64,000 nt of DNA from an uncultured Brevibacillus sp. (GTDB lineage Bacteria > Bacillota > Bacilli > Brevibacillales > Brevibacillaceae), in NCBI GenBank assembly GCA_946402065.1, contig CAMIVR010000008.1, positions 1 to 64,000 of the forward strand. The letters run 5' to 3'. Of the stretch, positions 62,690-64,000 are shown piece by piece. The position numbers and the translations under genes were made by a program. Within the stretch, counting starts at the first letter, position 1. Each line of letters begins with the position of its first letter. A model generated the notes under the pieces. The model ran no database searches. It saw only the letters and a list, made by a program, of their open reading frames with translations, and was not told where the DNA came from.

Positions 62690-63256
62690 CTACTCTACCC
62701 TTCTCGTACGGACAGGGGGTGTATCCTGGGTAACCACTTCCGCCACAATCACCTTGACCTCGGTAATATCTACGCCGGCAATCGTCTCGACGTTCGTCTT
62801 TACCTCGTACTGCAGCGCCTGCGTCATTTCCGGAATCGAGGTCTCGCCGTCGACCGTCACGCGCAAGGAGATGATATTGCCACTCTCCAATGCTTTGACT
62901 GTCGTCCGCAGCTCGCGCACGCCTTTGACTTTTCGCGCGACGCGTTCTGCGATGGACTGAATCGTATTGAGCGTAATATGTACTTCGCCGTATTCCCCGC
63001 GCTGGCGAATGGCTTTCTCCTGGCGCGACTTCTGCGGAATAAAGCTGCCGAAGAAGAAACGCAAGCTGATCAGGAAGAAAATGACAACGACGATGACATA
63101 CGGTATGTGCACAGCCGTGCTGCCGTAGATGTCGGCTACCGTATCCTGAACGACTGCGAGCGGTATGTAATTAAGCAGAATGCCGAGCGCTGCGATCGAA
63201 ATGACGATTAAGGCAAGACTGTAGATGGTAAGAATAAAGCGATCAAACAAGTTCAA
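62690..63256 (-). CDS. amaP: Alkaline shock response membrane anchor protein AmaP
   Basis: A 188-residue protein with an N-terminal helix (ILTIYSLALIVISIAALGIL) and a second (VHIPYVIVVVIFFLISLRFF), then a cytosolic Asp23-like domain (EYGEVHITLNTIQSIAERVA). It tethers the Asp23 protein to the membrane. I prefer the TTG at 63256, 8 bases after AAGGAGG, since the ATG at 63262 is only 2 bases from it. The Asp23-family gene lies upstream, DUF2273 downstream. Confidence 0.88.
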   Translation of the reverse strand: MNLFDRFILTIYSLALIVISIAALGILLNYIPLAVVQDTVADIYGSTAVHIPYVIVVVIFFLISLRFFFGSFIPQKSRQEKAIRQRGEYGEVHITLNTIQSIAERVARKVKGVRELRTTVKALESGNIISLRVTVDGETSIPEMTQALQYEVKTNVETIAGVDITEVKVIVAEVVTQDTPPVRTRRVE

Positions 63257-63282
63257 CTCCATCGCCTCCTTTATGAGGAAAA

Positions 63283-63301
63283 TGCCTCCAAAAAGGAGGC
63301 A
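63283..63301 (-). terminator. Small hairpin between the Asp23-family gene and amaP
   Basis: TGCCTCC-aaaaa-GGAGGCA: a 7-bp stem 11 bases after the Asp23-family stop, with TTTTCC on the minus strand. It may attenuate amaP relative to the Asp23-family gene. Confidence 0.5.
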
Positions 63302-63311
63302 ATCATTTCAA

Positions 63312-63734
63312 TCATCGTACCCGCTGATATTCTTCCGCACCTACGGGAGGCAACGGCTGCGCTTTCTCTTCAGCTTTCAACTCGACGTCGACGATGTGCA
63401 CGTTCACTTCCACGACCGACAGACCTGTCATCGTTTCAATTGCATTGCGAACGCTGTCTTGAATATTGCGTGCGACTTCCGGAATGCGGTGCCCGAACTT
63501 GACGATGATGGAGACATCGACTGCCGCCTCTTTTGTCCCGACTTCAACGCGAACGCCGCGAGCGATATTTTTGCGGCCTAACCGTTCCACGATATCCCCG
63601 ACAAATCCTCCACTCATCTGAGCTACACCTTCGACTTCCGATGCAGCCATACCAGCAATTACCTCCAAGACTTCGGGAGCGATCTGGATTTTTCCAAGTT
63701 CTGAATTCTCTATATCTGGCTGAAATTCTTCCAT
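63312..63734 (-). CDS. Asp23/Gls24 family envelope stress response protein (YqhY-like)
   Basis: A 140-residue cytosolic Asp23-family protein: GKIQIAPEVLEVIAGMAASE, EGVAQMSGGFVGDIVERLGR, GVRVEVGTKEAAVDVSIIVK and VNVHIVDVELKAEEKAQPLP. ATG 63734 (MEEFQPDIENSE) is 6 bases after GGGAGGTG. In B. subtilis the accB-accC-yqhY order is the same; YqhY loss there disturbs acetyl-CoA carboxylase control. It probably forms a membrane-near layer with AmaP (inference). Confidence 0.92.
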   Translation of the reverse strand: MEEFQPDIENSELGKIQIAPEVLEVIAGMAASEVEGVAQMSGGFVGDIVERLGRKNIARGVRVEVGTKEAAVDVSIIVKFGHRIPEVARNIQDSVRNAIETMTGLSVVEVNVHIVDVELKAEEKAQPLPPVGAEEYQRVR

Positions 63735-63798
63735 ATTTCGCACCTCCCATATCATTTACCTACCATTATAGCAATAATGTCCAGTATTTACAAACCAG

Positions 63799-64000
63799 CT
63801 ACTTCCGCTCTTCCAGGTGCAAATCGTAGGTTTCCAAAAATTTGGTGTCAAACTGGCCGCTGACGAACACCTCGTGTTCCAGCACTTTCAGATGGAACGG
63901 AATGGTCGAGTGGATGCCGTCAACGACGAACTCGCTCAGTGCCCGCTTCATCCGGTTAATCGCTTCGTCACGTGTTTTGCCCCAGACGATCAGCTTGGCG
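63799..64000 (-). CDS. accC: Acetyl-CoA carboxylase biotin carboxylase subunit (3' end only)
   Basis: The last 66 codons, reading [20 protein letters not shown], then [20 protein letters not shown] and ending HLEERK. This is the C-terminal region of biotin carboxylase AccC. It lies upstream of the Asp23-family gene, as in B. subtilis accC-yqhY. The rest is outside the window. Confidence 0.9.
   Translation of the reverse strand, partial: AKLIVWGKTRDEAINRMKRALSEFVVDGIHSTIPFHLKVLEHEVFVSGQFDTKFLETYDLHLEERK

Noticed and set aside
1-64000. tRNA, rRNA, CRISPR array, riboswitch, phage or anti-phage defence island
   Set aside because: No such signature was seen. In particular the 90 bases upstream of the B12-dependent mutase gene are too short for a cobalamin riboswitch.

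Overview
This 64 kb window is chromosomal DNA of an endospore-forming Bacillota of moderate GC content. The gene content and order follow the Bacillus subtilis spo0A-spoIVB-recN-argR ... dxs-ispA-xseBA-folD-nusB-yqhY block and the deoB-xerD-fur-spoIIM block. Some gene choices (a separate nadK before argR, DUF3866 beside nudF and mciZ, SteA/SteB, no ptb/buk in the bkd operon) fit Brevibacillus or another Paenibacillaceae better than Bacillus. The genus is my inference; there is no rRNA in the window to confirm it. I see no tRNA, rRNA, CRISPR array, complete insertion sequence or prophage. Nearly all genes lie on the minus strand, and many start with TTG or GTG behind a strong GGAGG-type ribosome binding site. 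I have therefore moved many starts downstream of the ORF-track starts.

Layout from left to right. (1) 1-5464: an oligopeptide/dipeptide ABC transporter (SBP, two permeases, two ATPases) preceded by an Lrp/AsnC regulator, with a perfect 15-bp stem-loop between the binding-protein gene and the permease genes. (2) 5720-11840: nucleoside salvage (pdp, two tandem purine-nucleoside phosphorylases, deoB), then xerD, yqzK and fur. (3) 11948-15830: spoIIM, an endonuclease-Q-like PHP protein, nudF, the small FtsZ inhibitor gene mciZ (plus strand) and a DUF3866 gene that overlaps mciZ tail to tail. (4) 15831-16691: a gene-free stretch with two inverted-repeat elements. (5) 16692-22163: an M20 peptidase and a propionate/methylmalonyl-CoA module (carboxyltransferase, a cobalamin-binding domain fused to methylmalonyl-CoA epimerase, mutase large subunit). 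(6) 22316-24685: a 30-aa membrane peptide and a large exported stalk-domain protein with four Ig-like repeats. (7) 24919-33363: a branched-chain keto-acid dehydrogenase operon (bcd-lpdV-bkdAA-bkdAB-bkdB) behind a consensus sigma-54 promoter, with its activator bkdR upstream and no ptb or buk. (8) 33622-37157: yqzF, then a four-gene SteA-SteB-GT2-GT4 surface-polymer or division cluster. (9) 37372-43072: small accessory genes (microprotein candidate, DUF2759, VOC protein, LysR, carbonic anhydrase, Cys-rich protein, secreted Thr-rich protein, MarR, MBL hydrolase). (10) 43337-49945: spo0A, vanW-like, spoIVB, recN, argR, nadK. (11) 50161-54303: a polar amino-acid ABC transporter with a GntR/FCD regulator and an ornithine-cyclodeaminase-family enzyme, apparently inserted into the conserved block. 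(12) 54686-64000: tlyA, dxs, ispA, xseB, xseA, folD, a TsaD paralogue, nusB, DUF2273, amaP, an Asp23-family gene and the 3' end of accC.

How the parts fit. Leucine, isoleucine and valine are deaminated by Bcd and decarboxylated by the Bkd complex to branched acyl-CoAs. Isoleucine and valine yield propionyl-CoA units, which the neighbouring methylmalonyl-CoA module could interconvert with succinyl-CoA. Sporulation genes (spo0A, spoIVB, spoIIM, mciZ) are interleaved with DNA repair, isoprenoid and envelope-stress genes. The least understood parts are the SteAB-glycosyltransferase cluster, the epimerase fusion, the mciZ antisense overlap, the two palindromic elements near 16 kb and the candidate microprotein near 37.4 kb.
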